A DNA stretch of 64,000 nucleotides from Vibrio tasmaniensis (lineage in GTDB: Bacteria; Pseudomonadota; Gammaproteobacteria; Enterobacterales; Vibrionaceae): assembly GCF_024347635.1 (NCBI RefSeq), contig NZ_AP025511.1, positions 1,178,001-1,242,000 of the forward strand, given 5' to 3'. The notes under the pieces are model-generated. The model had not been told where the DNA came from. It worked only from the letters and a program-made list of their open reading frames with translations, and ran no database searches. Within the stretch, counting starts at the first letter, position 1. Every line of letters starts with the position of its first letter. The position numbers were made by a program, and so were the translations under genes. Shown here piece after piece: positions 9,240 to 18,600 of this stretch.

Positions 9240-9579
9240 CTGTTAGCAGGCAGCAATTCGCAGGTGGACACCTCTCGTAAGAACCATTGACTTAGTCCAG
9301 ATTAAAATTGAACAAAGTCGCTTATTAAAACTGAGCGACTTTTTTTATTCTATTTCCCAATTTTTTTTATCTCTTTTTGCGGCTTTCTATCTCTTTGTCA
9401 TGTGAGAGTACTGGTCTCTTAATCTAGATTAAGTTTTCCTCGTCTTATTCTCTGTACTATCCGCATAAATCAACGCCCATTCAGTAATGGACAAAAGAGA
9501 GTCACTTTGTGAAAAAGAAGTGGTTCTCTTTTGTCTTTTAAAATGGGCAAACATAATAAAGATTTAATGAGGATAAGAC
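9240..9579 (+). other. Intergenic region, terminator plus leader
   Basis: 340 bp with no gene. It contains the terminator at 9314-9347, then an AT-rich stretch leading to the TTG-started reductase gene. I see no clear operator. Confidence 0.6.
9314..9347 (+). terminator. Rho-independent terminator after the FadL pair
   Basis: A perfect 9-bp stem (AAAGTCGCT / AGCGACTTT) with an 11-nt loop and a following T-rich tail. Confidence 0.88.
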
Positions 9580-10692
9580 TTGAGCACTTTGTTTACAGAA
9601 ACCCGCATCGGCACTATGACATTGAAGAACCGCTTTATGCGAAGCGCGACGTGGGAAAATATGGCAACAGAAGATGGCCATATGACAGATAAACTTTACG
9701 CTATCTATGAAGAGTTGGCTCAAGGTGAGGTCGGCCTGATCGTGACGGGTTACGCCAATATCGTTGAAGAAGAGAAGCCGAATGCTGGCATGATGGGTAT
9801 GTATAACGACTCGTTTATCGAGGAATACAAAAAGCTAACTCAACTGGTTCACGACAACGACTCTAAAATCGTGATGCAATTGGCTTATGGCGGTACGAAA
9901 ACCACGTATGACCTTGGCGAGCGAGTGATCTTTGCACCAAGTGAGGTTCCTGAAAAAGGAACTCAAACACTAGGCAAAGCGATGACCAAAGGCGAGATCG
10001 ACTACATTGTTGATGCATTTGCTCAAGCGTCACTAAGAGCAAAACAATCGGGTTTTGATGGTGTGGAAATTCATGCCGCTCACACTTACCTGATTAATCA
10101 GTTCTTAAGCCCTTACTACAACCAGCGTGAAGATGAATACGGCGGTAGCTTAGAAAATCGCATGAGATTCTTGCTTGAGATCTACACGGCAACTCGCGAA
10201 CTAGTTGGTGACGGTTTCCCTATCTTGATTAAGTTGACTGCTTCTGAATTTTTCGAGGGTGGCGTGACCTTTGATGAAACGCGCTTAGTGTGTAAAAAGC
10301 TCGAAGAAATTGGCGTTGATGGCATTGTGGTTTCTGGCAATATTCATGGAAAAGCAGACACCATGATTGGCGAATCTTACGATGGATTCACCATTCAAGC
10401 TGAAGGTTATTTTCACGAATATGGTCACGCAATTAGCCAAGATGTAGACATCCCAGTTATTACGGTAGGTGGCTTAACCGACTTTGATGCCATTGAAGCT
10501 ATTGCGAACAACACGGGCATTGAGTACTTCGCGCTTTCACGTCCACTGCTTTCTGAACCGCATTTAGTGAAGCGTTGGAAAGAAGGCGACCGAAGCCCAG
10601 TAGAGTGTGAGAGATGTTCTAAGTGTCGTACTAAGCGCGGTAACTTCTGTGTGGTGAATAAAGATAGAAAAGTACAGCTTGCTCGCATGTAG
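9580..10692 (+). CDS. Old Yellow Enzyme-type NADH:flavin oxidoreductase with C-terminal Cys cluster
   Basis: A 370-residue FMN-binding TIM barrel. Family signatures seen: LKNRFMRSATWE (FMN phosphate end), VEIHAAHTYLINQFLSPYYNQREDEYGGSLENRMRF (the substrate-binding His and the FMN loop) and a C-terminal GIEYFALSRPLLSEPHLVKRW. The start is a TTG preceded by GAGG at about 10 nt; the nearby ATG at 9567 is out of frame. The tail holds CERCSKCRTKRGNFC (Cys343, 346, 349, 357), a CxxCxxCx7C array that could bind a metal or Fe-S centre. It would reduce an activated alkene; the substrate is not known. Confidence 0.9.
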   Translation: MSTLFTETRIGTMTLKNRFMRSATWENMATEDGHMTDKLYAIYEELAQGEVGLIVTGYANIVEEEKPNAGMMGMYNDSFIEEYKKLTQLVHDNDSKIVMQLAYGGTKTTYDLGERVIFAPSEVPEKGTQTLGKAMTKGEIDYIVDAFAQASLRAKQSGFDGVEIHAAHTYLINQFLSPYYNQREDEYGGSLENRMRFLLEIYTATRELVGDGFPILIKLTASEFFEGGVTFDETRLVCKKLEEIGVDGIVVSGNIHGKADTMIGESYDGFTIQAEGYFHEYGHAISQDVDIPVITVGGLTDFDAIEAIANNTGIEYFALSRPLLSEPHLVKRWKEGDRSPVECERCSKCRTKRGNFCVVNKDRKVQLARM

Positions 10693-10711
10693 TCGCTGAA
10701 CCTAGATCAAA

Positions 10712-10747
10712 GCGTGAGCCTAAGCATGAGTCTAAACGTGAGCCTGT
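10712..10747 (+). repeat. Three tandem 12-bp repeats
   Basis: GCGTGAGCCTAA, GCATGAGTCTAA and ACGTGAGCCTGT follow each other without gaps. The third copy supplies the left arm of the terminator, so the repeat appears to have grown from duplication of a terminator arm. Confidence 0.7.
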
Positions 10748-10771
10748 GTAATATTGCAGGCTCATATTTTT
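10739..10771 (+). terminator. Rho-independent terminator after OYE-type gene
   Basis: An 8-bp stem (TGAGCCTG / CAGGCTCA) with a 10-nt loop, followed by TATTTTT. Confidence 0.8.
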
Positions 10772-11098
10772 CTGGTTCTCCATGAACCGATATTTGTAAC
10801 CTTATTAATCACATATCTCTGTCAAATTAGTGCGATTAAACAGATACAATTCACTTGTAAATCTTCCAATCGAGTTATCGTTACTATACTGAGCACCACG
10901 TGAAATTACTTCCTCTTTTAAAGCAACCTCGAATCCACTGACGCCTTTTTCGTTTTAGCGACATTGCTATGATTTAAGCGTGATACTGACTATTCAACCT
11001 TGTATTTATGGGCTGTTCGTCTGCGTACCTTAGATCAACATTGTCGATTTTTTGATATGTAAACCGAAATAAAACGAATAATTTAATCAGAGGTAGAA

Positions 11099-11746
11099 AT
11101 GCAAAATAAGCATTGGTCTAAATTCGAACTGTTACATGAGGTAGTCACCAACCCTAACATTCATATCAAAGGCCAACACAGTTATTACAGCGATTGCTGG
11201 GATAATGGCTTTGAACAATCGGTAGTGCGCTATTTACATGGCGACGAAGTAAGCCGCCAGTGGGAGCCTCGATGGGAAATTGATGAACTCTATATCGGTG
11301 ATTATGTCTGCATTGGTGCCGAGGTCGTGATTTTGATGGGCGGCAACCATACACACAGAGTCGACTGGTTTTCGCTGTATCCATTTATGGATGTCATCGA
11401 GGACGCCTACATTGGCAAAGGTGACACTCATATTGAAGATGGTGTTTGGCTTGGTATGCGAGCCATGATAATGCCCGGCGTGACGATTGGCGAAGGCGCT
11501 GTGGTTGCTGCAAATAGTGTTGTCACCAAAGACGTAGAACCTTACAGCATTGTCGGTGGTTCTCCTGCGAAAATTGTTAAGTACCGTTTCGACAAGTCCG
11601 TTATCGAAGAACTGATTTCGATGAAAATATACGACTGGCCTGAAGAGAAGTTTGAGTCATTAAGAAAGCACTTGTGTGATTCTGACCTACCGGCACTCGA
11701 AAATGCGCTAGTTGAGTATGATGCGCAAAATCCGGTAAACAATTAG
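11099..11746 (+). CDS. CatB/Vat-type O-acetyltransferase (left-handed beta-helix)
   Basis: A 215-residue hexapeptide-repeat acetyltransferase of the xenobiotic type (CatB chloramphenicol and Vat streptogramin acetyltransferases). It opens with NPNIHIKGQHSYYSD, as in the family, then VICIGAEVVILMGGNHTHRVDW (carrying the catalytic His of the GNH motif) and the coil ...HIEDGVWLGMRAMIMPGVTIGEGAVVAANSVVTKDV plus VGGSPAKIVKYRF. It transfers acetyl from acetyl-CoA to a hydroxyl group in the cytoplasm. Whether it confers drug resistance or modifies a native metabolite cannot be told. It stands alone, with terminators on both sides. Confidence 0.9.
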   Translation: MQNKHWSKFELLHEVVTNPNIHIKGQHSYYSDCWDNGFEQSVVRYLHGDEVSRQWEPRWEIDELYIGDYVCIGAEVVILMGGNHTHRVDWFSLYPFMDVIEDAYIGKGDTHIEDGVWLGMRAMIMPGVTIGEGAVVAANSVVTKDVEPYSIVGGSPAKIVKYRFDKSVIEELISMKIYDWPEEKFESLRKHLCDSDLPALENALVEYDAQNPVNN

Positions 11747-11760
11747 TAGCATTTAGAATT

Positions 11761-11794
11761 AGGATCACTCAGTTGCTTGTTGAGTGTTCCTTTT
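11761..11794 (+). terminator. Likely terminator of the acetyltransferase gene
   Basis: AGGATCACTCA pairs with TGAGTGTTCCT (one mismatch) around a 9-nt loop, followed by TTTT. Confidence 0.65.
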
Positions 11795-11847
11795 GCCTAT
11801 CTATGCAGCAGCTACTATCAGTTTCAGCAAATATTTGTCCTTCATCG

Positions 11848-11878
11848 TTGACCTTACCCTTAGGGGAACCTTTATAGT
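11848..11878 (+). promoter_or_regulatory. MerR/CueR-type copper-responsive promoter
   Basis: A TTGACC -35 (11848-11853) and a TATAGT -10 (11873-11878) are separated by 19 bp, the long spacer typical of promoters activated by MerR-family regulators. The spacer holds TTACCCTTAGGGGAA, a near-palindrome resembling the CueR-bound region of copA-type promoters. The RBS and ATG of the Met/His-rich gene follow at 11894-11904. No merR-type gene lies in this window, so the regulator would be encoded elsewhere. Confidence 0.75.
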
Positions 11879-11903
11879 TGCCGTATAAATTTAAAGGTTA
11901 GCT

Positions 11904-12368
11904 ATGACAAACACACTCCGAACAACTTGGATTACTGTTTTCAGCATCATCGCGATGTTGATGTCGAGCTATGCCTCAAGCTCTTCAGCCATGATGACTG
12001 AAGTAATGATGATGGAAATGGAGTCGAGCAAGTCGGCTTGTTATCACAGCGATACTTCGGTTAATGATTCAATGGCAGGGTGTCATGTGATGAGTGAAGA
12101 CGTACACACTGAACACTCCAATATGAGTGGCCATGCTTTGATGGCTCAATGCGATATGTCTTCAATGAACGAAGACGGCGGCCACATGATGGGTAACCAT
12201 TGTGCGAATGCCGATTGCTGCGCCTCAATGTGTTCTGCAACTTCCTATCCGATTCAGGCTGTTCAAGCGGCCAATCCATATGTCTCTTCTTTGGCTCGTT
12301 TTCAGCCGGCCACTATTGGCCAGAAAGTCGCACGCGCTCAATCTTTGCTACGCCCACCCACCGCATAA
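11904..12368 (+). CDS. Exported Met/His/Cys-rich small protein, first gene of copper operon
   Basis: A 154-residue protein with a signal-like N-terminus (hydrophobic WITVFSIIAMLMSSYA). The middle is packed with Met, His and Cys (MMTEVMMMEMES, GCHVMSEDVHTEHSNMSGH, GGHMMGNHCANADCCASMC), which would suit periplasmic Cu(I)/Ag(I) binding. It ends SLLRPPTA, similar in style to the tail of DUF2946-type small proteins, but I cannot assign a family with confidence. It lies directly under the copper-type promoter and 93 bp before the CusC-like gene. A role as a metal sponge or sensor for the efflux system is inferred. Confidence 0.75.
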   Translation: MTNTLRTTWITVFSIIAMLMSSYASSSSAMMTEVMMMEMESSKSACYHSDTSVNDSMAGCHVMSEDVHTEHSNMSGHALMAQCDMSSMNEDGGHMMGNHCANADCCASMCSATSYPIQAVQAANPYVSSLARFQPATIGQKVARAQSLLRPPTA

Positions 12369-12461
12369 ATCTATATCTAAAAACATAGCGATATCAGATT
12401 CATAAATCTGATGCGCCAATCTTTTATATGCGTTATTTAACGCTAGATATGGACATTCATT

Positions 12462-13895
12462 GTGAATATAAAACCAACAATCTCTGTGTTTGAAATAAAC
12501 GCGAGTGTCGTGGTCGCAGCTGCCTTTGTTTCGAGTGCTGCTTTTATTTCAGCCAGTGCTTTGGCTGCTGCACCTGCTTCAACACAAGCGGAGCAACAGA
12601 GCTCAACACAGCAACTCAATACATTGATTGAGATAGCATTGAGCCAAGACGGCAATCGCAAGCAGTACTTTGCTCAGTCGCAAGCGATGCGTGAAACCGG
12701 TATTGCGAGCGCTACCTTAATGGATCCGAAATTGAAAGTCGGATTTGGTGGACTGCCAGTCGATAGCTTCCAGTTTGATAAAGACCCAATGACCAATATT
12801 TCGGTCGGTCTAATGCAGCAATTTGAGCGTGGCAATACACTCGATCTTCAGCAGAAAAAAGCCGGTCAGCAAGCGGATGGGTTAGCTCTTCAAGTGCAGG
12901 CTCGTGAACTGACCGTCGCAAATAGCATGACGCAGCTTTGGCTTGAATTGGGTTACCAACAAGTTGCAGAAAGCATCATAAATGAGAACCGACGCTTGTT
13001 GGTTGAGCTAGAAAACTATGTGCAGACCAATTACTCGATTGGTAAAAGTGAAGCACAAGATCTGCTTAATGCTCAGCTTCAAGTCAGTAAGCTTGATGAG
13101 AAACTGCAAGCCAATCAGCAAGTTCAACGCCGTCTAATCTCTCAGCTGTCTGAGTGGCTCGGTTCTGATTGGTTAGGCTCTCAGGTTCTTGATTCTCAGG
13201 GCGTACTTAATGCAAACAATCAAATTGATTGGACAAGCTTGGAGAGCAAGCTGGCGACTAATCTCGATTCAACCAAGCACTATCAACTGTTGATGGATCA
13301 TCCGCTCGTTAAGATCACAGATGCGACTATCTCATCTAATCAAACTCAAGTAGAGCTAGCTGAGCAAGCGTATACACCTCAGTTTGGTGTGGAAGTGATG
13401 TATGCCCACCGACAAGCGAACAACATGACGGGCGAACCGGCTTCTGATCTTGTCAGCGCTTATCTAACAGTCGACATCCCGCTGTTTACAGGGAACCGAC
13501 AAGATAAAAACTTATCGGCTGCTCAGTATCAAGTTGGTGCGGCCAAATCTCAAAAAGACACTTTACTTTCCCAAATGAACGCGCAAGTGAATGCGTTATT
13601 GGTGGATAAGGCGAACCTCACCCAACGTTTAGATCGTTACCAAAAAACCTTGTTACCTCAAACTGCCGCTCGTATTAGTGCGGTGGAAAGAGGTTATCAA
13701 AACAACACTGCGCAATTTAATGACGTTATTGCAGCAACGGCGGATGAACTCGCCCTGAAGTTAGAACAACAGCGTTTGATTACCGATCTCAATATCGTGA
13801 ACAGCAAGCTAGCGTCACTGGTCAGTGGCTTTAACTACCAAGTTAAGCAACCACAACTCAATTCAAGCGCAACTAAACACACAGCCAATCAATAA
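12462..13895 (+). CDS. cusC: TolC-family outer-membrane efflux protein (CusC-like)
   Basis: A 477-residue outer-membrane channel of the OEP/TolC family, with a GTG start and a long signal region (SVVVAAAFVSSAAFISASALAAA). It has the two repeated OEP halves with long amphipathic helices (residues about 45-240 and 265-460), including ALSQDGNRKQYFAQSQAMRETGIASATLMDPKLKVGFGGLP and DIPLFTGNRQDKNLSAAQYQVGAAK. Position before CusB- and CusA-like genes makes it the outer-membrane duct of a tripartite Cu(I)/Ag(I) pump. The name is by family and context. Confidence 0.9.
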   Translation: MNIKPTISVFEINASVVVAAAFVSSAAFISASALAAAPASTQAEQQSSTQQLNTLIEIALSQDGNRKQYFAQSQAMRETGIASATLMDPKLKVGFGGLPVDSFQFDKDPMTNISVGLMQQFERGNTLDLQQKKAGQQADGLALQVQARELTVANSMTQLWLELGYQQVAESIINENRRLLVELENYVQTNYSIGKSEAQDLLNAQLQVSKLDEKLQANQQVQRRLISQLSEWLGSDWLGSQVLDSQGVLNANNQIDWTSLESKLATNLDSTKHYQLLMDHPLVKITDATISSNQTQVELAEQAYTPQFGVEVMYAHRQANNMTGEPASDLVSAYLTVDIPLFTGNRQDKNLSAAQYQVGAAKSQKDTLLSQMNAQVNALLVDKANLTQRLDRYQKTLLPQTAARISAVERGYQNNTAQFNDVIAATADELALKLEQQRLITDLNIVNSKLASLVSGFNYQVKQPQLNSSATKHTANQ

Positions 13896-13906
13896 GGGAA
13901 TAGATA

Positions 13907-15628
13907 ATGAATACAGTAAAAGTAGCGACTATCGCTTTATTGGTCGGTGGTGCATTGGGTTTTGGTGTGAACCATTTTCTAATTAATTCAGCACACGATA
14001 TGTCAGCAATGGCAACTAGCACAGAAACCAGTGACGAACCTTTGTATTGGGTTGCGCCAATGGACCCAAACTATCAGCGTGATAAACCGGGTCAGTCACC
14101 TATGGGGATGGATTTAATCCCTGTTTACGCGGATGACTCAAGTGGTGCTAAAGATGAGCCCGGTACCGTGTTCATTGATTCGTCGGTAGAAAATAATCTG
14201 GGTGTCAAAACAGCGAAAGTTAAGTTCGAAGCGCTGTCTCCTCGAATTGAAACCGTGGGTTATGTGGCGTTCGATGAAAGTACATTGTGGCAAACCAACG
14301 TAAGAGCAGCAGGTTGGGTTGAGAAGCTTTACATCAATGCTGTCGGCGAGAAGGTGAACAAGGGCGATGTACTGTTCACACTCTATTCTCCAGAGTTGGT
14401 TAAAGCACAAGAAGAGTTGATCAGTGCTTCTAAAACGGGTCGTAAAGGTTTGATCAAGGGCTCGACTGAACGCTTGATTACCTTGGGTGTTGATAAGACG
14501 CAAATCCGCGCGATTACGCGCAAAGGAAAAGCTTCGCAAACCATTGAAATCAAAGCGCCAGCCGATGGTGTTATAGCAAGTTTGAATATCCGAGAAGGTG
14601 GTTACCTTTCACCTGCGCAAGCGGTAATTAGTGCTGGCCCTCTAGGCGAAGTTTGGGTTGATGCCGAAGTGTTTGAACGCCAAGCACACTGGATCTCATC
14701 GGGCAGTAATGCAGAGATGACACTGGATGCGATTCCCGGTAAGGAGTGGCGGGGCAACGTCGATTATGTATACCCAATCCTTGACTCGAAAACTCGAACT
14801 TTACGCGTTCGTTTGAAGTTCTCGAATCCTAATGGCGAGCTAAAACCGAACATGTTCGCCAATATTGCACTGAAACCGATCAGTGATGAAGCCGTTCTTA
14901 CTATCCCAAGATCGTCGGTGATTCACTCCGGTGGCATGACTCGAGTGGTGATGTCAGAAGGTTCCGGCAAATATCGCTCTGCTCGTATTGAAGTTGGTCG
15001 TGAAGCTGGCGAAAAAATAGAGGTGTTGCAAGGGCTTGAACAAGGTGAACATATCGTGACTTCTGCGCACTTCATGTTGGATTCTGAATCGAGCCAATCG
15101 GCTGATCTTTCACGCATTAATGGTGTTGAAAAAGAAGCCGAAACGGTTTGGGCAAAAGGTGAAATTGCAGATGTGATGCAAGTCAGCCGTATGGCGACCA
15201 TCAATCACCAACCTGTTCCTGAATGGGATTGGCCGGGCATGGTGATGAATTTCACCTTCGCTGAAGGCTTAGATATGGCTGACGTGAAGCGTGGGCAAGT
15301 GGTTGATTTTGAAATGATGAAAACAGAATCAGGCCAGTACAAAGTCGTTGACTATAAGGTGAGCGATCATCAAATGGCGGGCGAAGTGTGGGTAAAGGGA
15401 GACATCACCACGCTGATGGCAGACTTCGGAATGGTCACGGTAAATCACAAGCCAGTGCCTGACTGGGATTGGAAGGCGGGTGAAATGAACTTCCAAGTAA
15501 GTGATGACCTTGATTTATCCGAGTTTACCGAGGGTCAAAGCATTCGGTTTCTAGTAGCGAAGCAAGGTTCTGATTATGTGCTCAAATCTCTCGAACCGAC
15601 GAATAGCACGGGTGAGGGCACATTATGA
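13907..15628 (+). CDS. cusB: Periplasmic adaptor of copper/silver RND pump with two C-terminal CusF-like domains
   Basis: A 573-residue membrane-fusion protein, far longer than a plain CusB (about 407). Order: N-terminal membrane anchor (residues 4-26), heavy-metal-binding segment YWVAPMDPNYQRDKPGQSPMGMDLIP at about 48-74, barrel-sandwich hybrid and beta-barrel (about 95-385), then two CusF-like domains. CusF-1 (about 412-480) has His434, Trp442, Met445 and Met447, exactly the H-x7-W-x2-M-x-M spacing of E. coli CusF. CusF-2 (about 486-560) keeps His514, Trp522 and Met527 but has Gly525 where the first Met should be. It captures Cu(I)/Ag(I) and hands it to CusA. ATGA overlap couples it to cusA. 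Confidence 0.93.
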   Translation: MNTVKVATIALLVGGALGFGVNHFLINSAHDMSAMATSTETSDEPLYWVAPMDPNYQRDKPGQSPMGMDLIPVYADDSSGAKDEPGTVFIDSSVENNLGVKTAKVKFEALSPRIETVGYVAFDESTLWQTNVRAAGWVEKLYINAVGEKVNKGDVLFTLYSPELVKAQEELISASKTGRKGLIKGSTERLITLGVDKTQIRAITRKGKASQTIEIKAPADGVIASLNIREGGYLSPAQAVISAGPLGEVWVDAEVFERQAHWISSGSNAEMTLDAIPGKEWRGNVDYVYPILDSKTRTLRVRLKFSNPNGELKPNMFANIALKPISDEAVLTIPRSSVIHSGGMTRVVMSEGSGKYRSARIEVGREAGEKIEVLQGLEQGEHIVTSAHFMLDSESSQSADLSRINGVEKEAETVWAKGEIADVMQVSRMATINHQPVPEWDWPGMVMNFTFAEGLDMADVKRGQVVDFEMMKTESGQYKVVDYKVSDHQMAGEVWVKGDITTLMADFGMVTVNHKPVPDWDWKAGEMNFQVSDDLDLSEFTEGQSIRFLVAKQGSDYVLKSLEPTNSTGEGTL

Positions 15629-18600
15629 TAAATGCAATCATTCGTTGGTCCATCAGTAACCGATTCTTGGTTCTGGTTGCCACGGTCGTAATCGTATTTG
15701 GTGGCTTATACAGTGTTAAAAATACACCTGTCGATGCCATTCCTGATTTGTCAGACGTTCAGGTGATCATCAAAACCAGTTATCCGGGTCAAGCCCCACA
15801 AGTGGTCGAGGATCAGGTGACCTATCCATTGACCACCGCCATGTTAGCGGTGCCGGGTGCTGAAACGGTTCGTGGCTACTCGTTCTTTGGCGATTCGTAT
15901 GTCTATATCATCTTTAATGACGATACCGATATGTATTGGGCGCGTTCTCGCGTGTTGGAATACTTAAGCCAAGTGGCGCCTAACTTGCCATCAAGTGCTA
16001 AGCCAACATTAGGGCCAGATGCAACTGGTGTGGGCTGGGTATACAGTTATGTACTGCAAGATAAAACTGGTCAGCACGACTTAGCGGAACTCCGTAGCCT
16101 GCAAGATTGGTTCTTGAAGTATGAGCTGCAAACCGTTGAGGGCGTATCTGAAGTGGCGACTGTTGGCGGCATGGTGAAGCAGTACCAAGTACAGATTGAT
16201 CCTACCAAGTTACGTGCTTACGACCTAACGCTTCAGCAAGTCAACAAGGCCATTCAGGATGGTAATCAAGAAACCGGTGCGTCTGTTGTCGAGATTGCCG
16301 AAGCCGAACATATGGTTCGCACTACGGGTTACCTGACAAGCATTGAAGATATTCAATCACTACCGCTAAAAGTGACAGACAAAGGTACTCCTTTGCTATT
16401 GGGCGACATTGCAGATATTAACCTTGGACCACAAATGCGTCGTGGTATCTCTGAGCTGAATGGTGAGGGTGAAGCCGTTGGCGGTGTAATCGTGATGCGC
16501 TTTGGTGAAAATGCCAGTGAAGTGATCGACTCGGTTAAATCCAAACTCGCTGAACTGCAAGCGGGCTTACCTGATGGTGTCGAGATTGTCGCGACTTATG
16601 ACCGTTCGACCTTGATTGATTCAGCCGTTGAAAACCTATGGAAGAAGCTGGCTGAAGAGTTCATCGTGGTTGCGATAGTGTGTGCGCTGTTCTTGTTCCA
16701 TATTCGTTCATCATTGGTTATCGCGCTTAGCTTGCCTGTCGGTATTTTAGGTGCGTTCATTGTGATGCATTGGCAGGGCATTAATGCCAATATCATGTCC
16801 CTAGGTGGTATCGCGATTGCGATTGGTGCCATGGTCGATGGTGCGATCGTAATGATAGAGAACGTTCACAAGCACATTGAACGGACTCCGCTCACTGACA
16901 AAAACCGTTGGCAAGTGATTGGCAAAGCAGCAGAAGAGGTGGGAGCGCCGCTGTTCTTCTCACTGATTATCATTACCTTAAGTTTTGTGCCTGTTTTCGC
17001 GTTAGAAGGCCAAGAAGGCAAGATGTTCTCGCCACTCGCGTTTACAAAAACGTATGCAATGGCGGCGGCTGCAGGTTTGGCTATCACACTGGTTCCTGTG
17101 TTAATGGGTTACTTCATTCGTGGCAATGTGTTACCTGAACACAAGAACCCAGTGAACCGCAGCTTAGTCGCGATGTATAAGCCATTGCTTAATCTAAGCC
17201 TAAAGTATCCAAAGGTGATGATTGTTATTGCATTGGGTTTGATGGCTTCTGCGTATTACCCAACCAGCAAGCTTGGAAGTGAGTTCATTCCTCCTTTGGA
17301 TGAAGGTGATTTGATGTACATGCCGACCACTTATCCGGGGATCTCGATAGGTAAGGCACGTGAATTGCTGCAGCAAACCAACAAGTTAATCAAAACCATC
17401 CCAGAAGTTGAAACCACATGGGGCAAAATTGGACGAGCAGAGACCGCAACCGATCCTGCACCATTGACCATGATTGAAACGGTTATTCAGCTGAAACCTC
17501 GCGATGAATGGCGTGACGGTGTCACTACGGAGTCGTTACGCAAAGAGTTCGATGATCTGATTCAGTTTCCCGGTTTAACGAACGCGTGGGTTATGCCCAT
17601 CAAGACTCGTATCGACATGCTAGCTACCGGTATTAAAACACCAATCGGAATCAAGATAGCAGGGTCAGATCTGAGTGTTATTGAGGATATCGGATCTCAA
17701 CTTGAACCTATCTTGAATGGTGTGAGTGGCACGGCTTCTGTGTATGCAGAGCGTGTGGCTGGTGGACGTTATGTCACGATAGACATCAAGCGACGCTCTG
17801 CTGCTCGTTATGGATTAAGCATCAAAGAAGTGCAGCAGGTTATTTCGACTGCAGTTGGCGGTATGAATGTCGGCGAAACGGTAGAAGGGCTGGAGCGTTA
17901 CCCAATTAACGTGCGCTACCCGCAAGATTACCGTGACTCTGTGGTGAAGTTGCAGAACTTGCCACTCGTTACGCCAAACGGTGCTCGTATCGCGCTGTCT
18001 GACGTCGCTGATATTCGTTACGAAGATGGCCCACCAATGATTAAAACGGAGAACGCGCGTCCTAATGGCTGGGTATTTGTCGATATCGAAGGGCGTGACC
18101 TTGGTTCTTATGTGGCAGAGGCGCAAAAAGTCGTCACCGATCAAATCGTCTTGCCTGCTGGTTATTCACTGGCATGGTCTGGTCAATACGAATACATGGA
18201 GCGTGCGAAAGAGCGTTTGAGTGTCGTAGTGCCAATCACCATCGCCATCATCATGTTGTTGCTCTACCTAAGCTTCCGCCGTGTCGGTGAGGTGATGATG
18301 ATCATGCTGACATTGCCACTCGCGATGGTTGGCGGCCTATGGCTGATGCATGTCCTCAATTACAACTTCTCCATTGCGGTGGGTGTGGGCTTCATCGCGC
18401 TTGCCGGGGTTGCTGTTGAGATAGGTGTGATCATGTTGGTCTACCTAAACCAAGCTTGGCACTACAAAAAGTTGGATGCAGAAGAGAACCAGCAAGCACT
18501 TCAGAGTGAAGACTTAACGGATGCGATCCGTGAAGGGGCAGGACTGCGTGTGCGCCCTGTGATGATGACGGTACTTACGGTGATTATCGGCCTCATTCCA

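Larger units (their letters stand above)
10693..11098 (+). other. Intergenic region between reductase and acetyltransferase genes
   Basis: 406 bp without a gene. It holds the 12-bp tandem repeats and terminator described separately; the remaining roughly 330 bp show no further feature that I can support. Confidence 0.6.
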
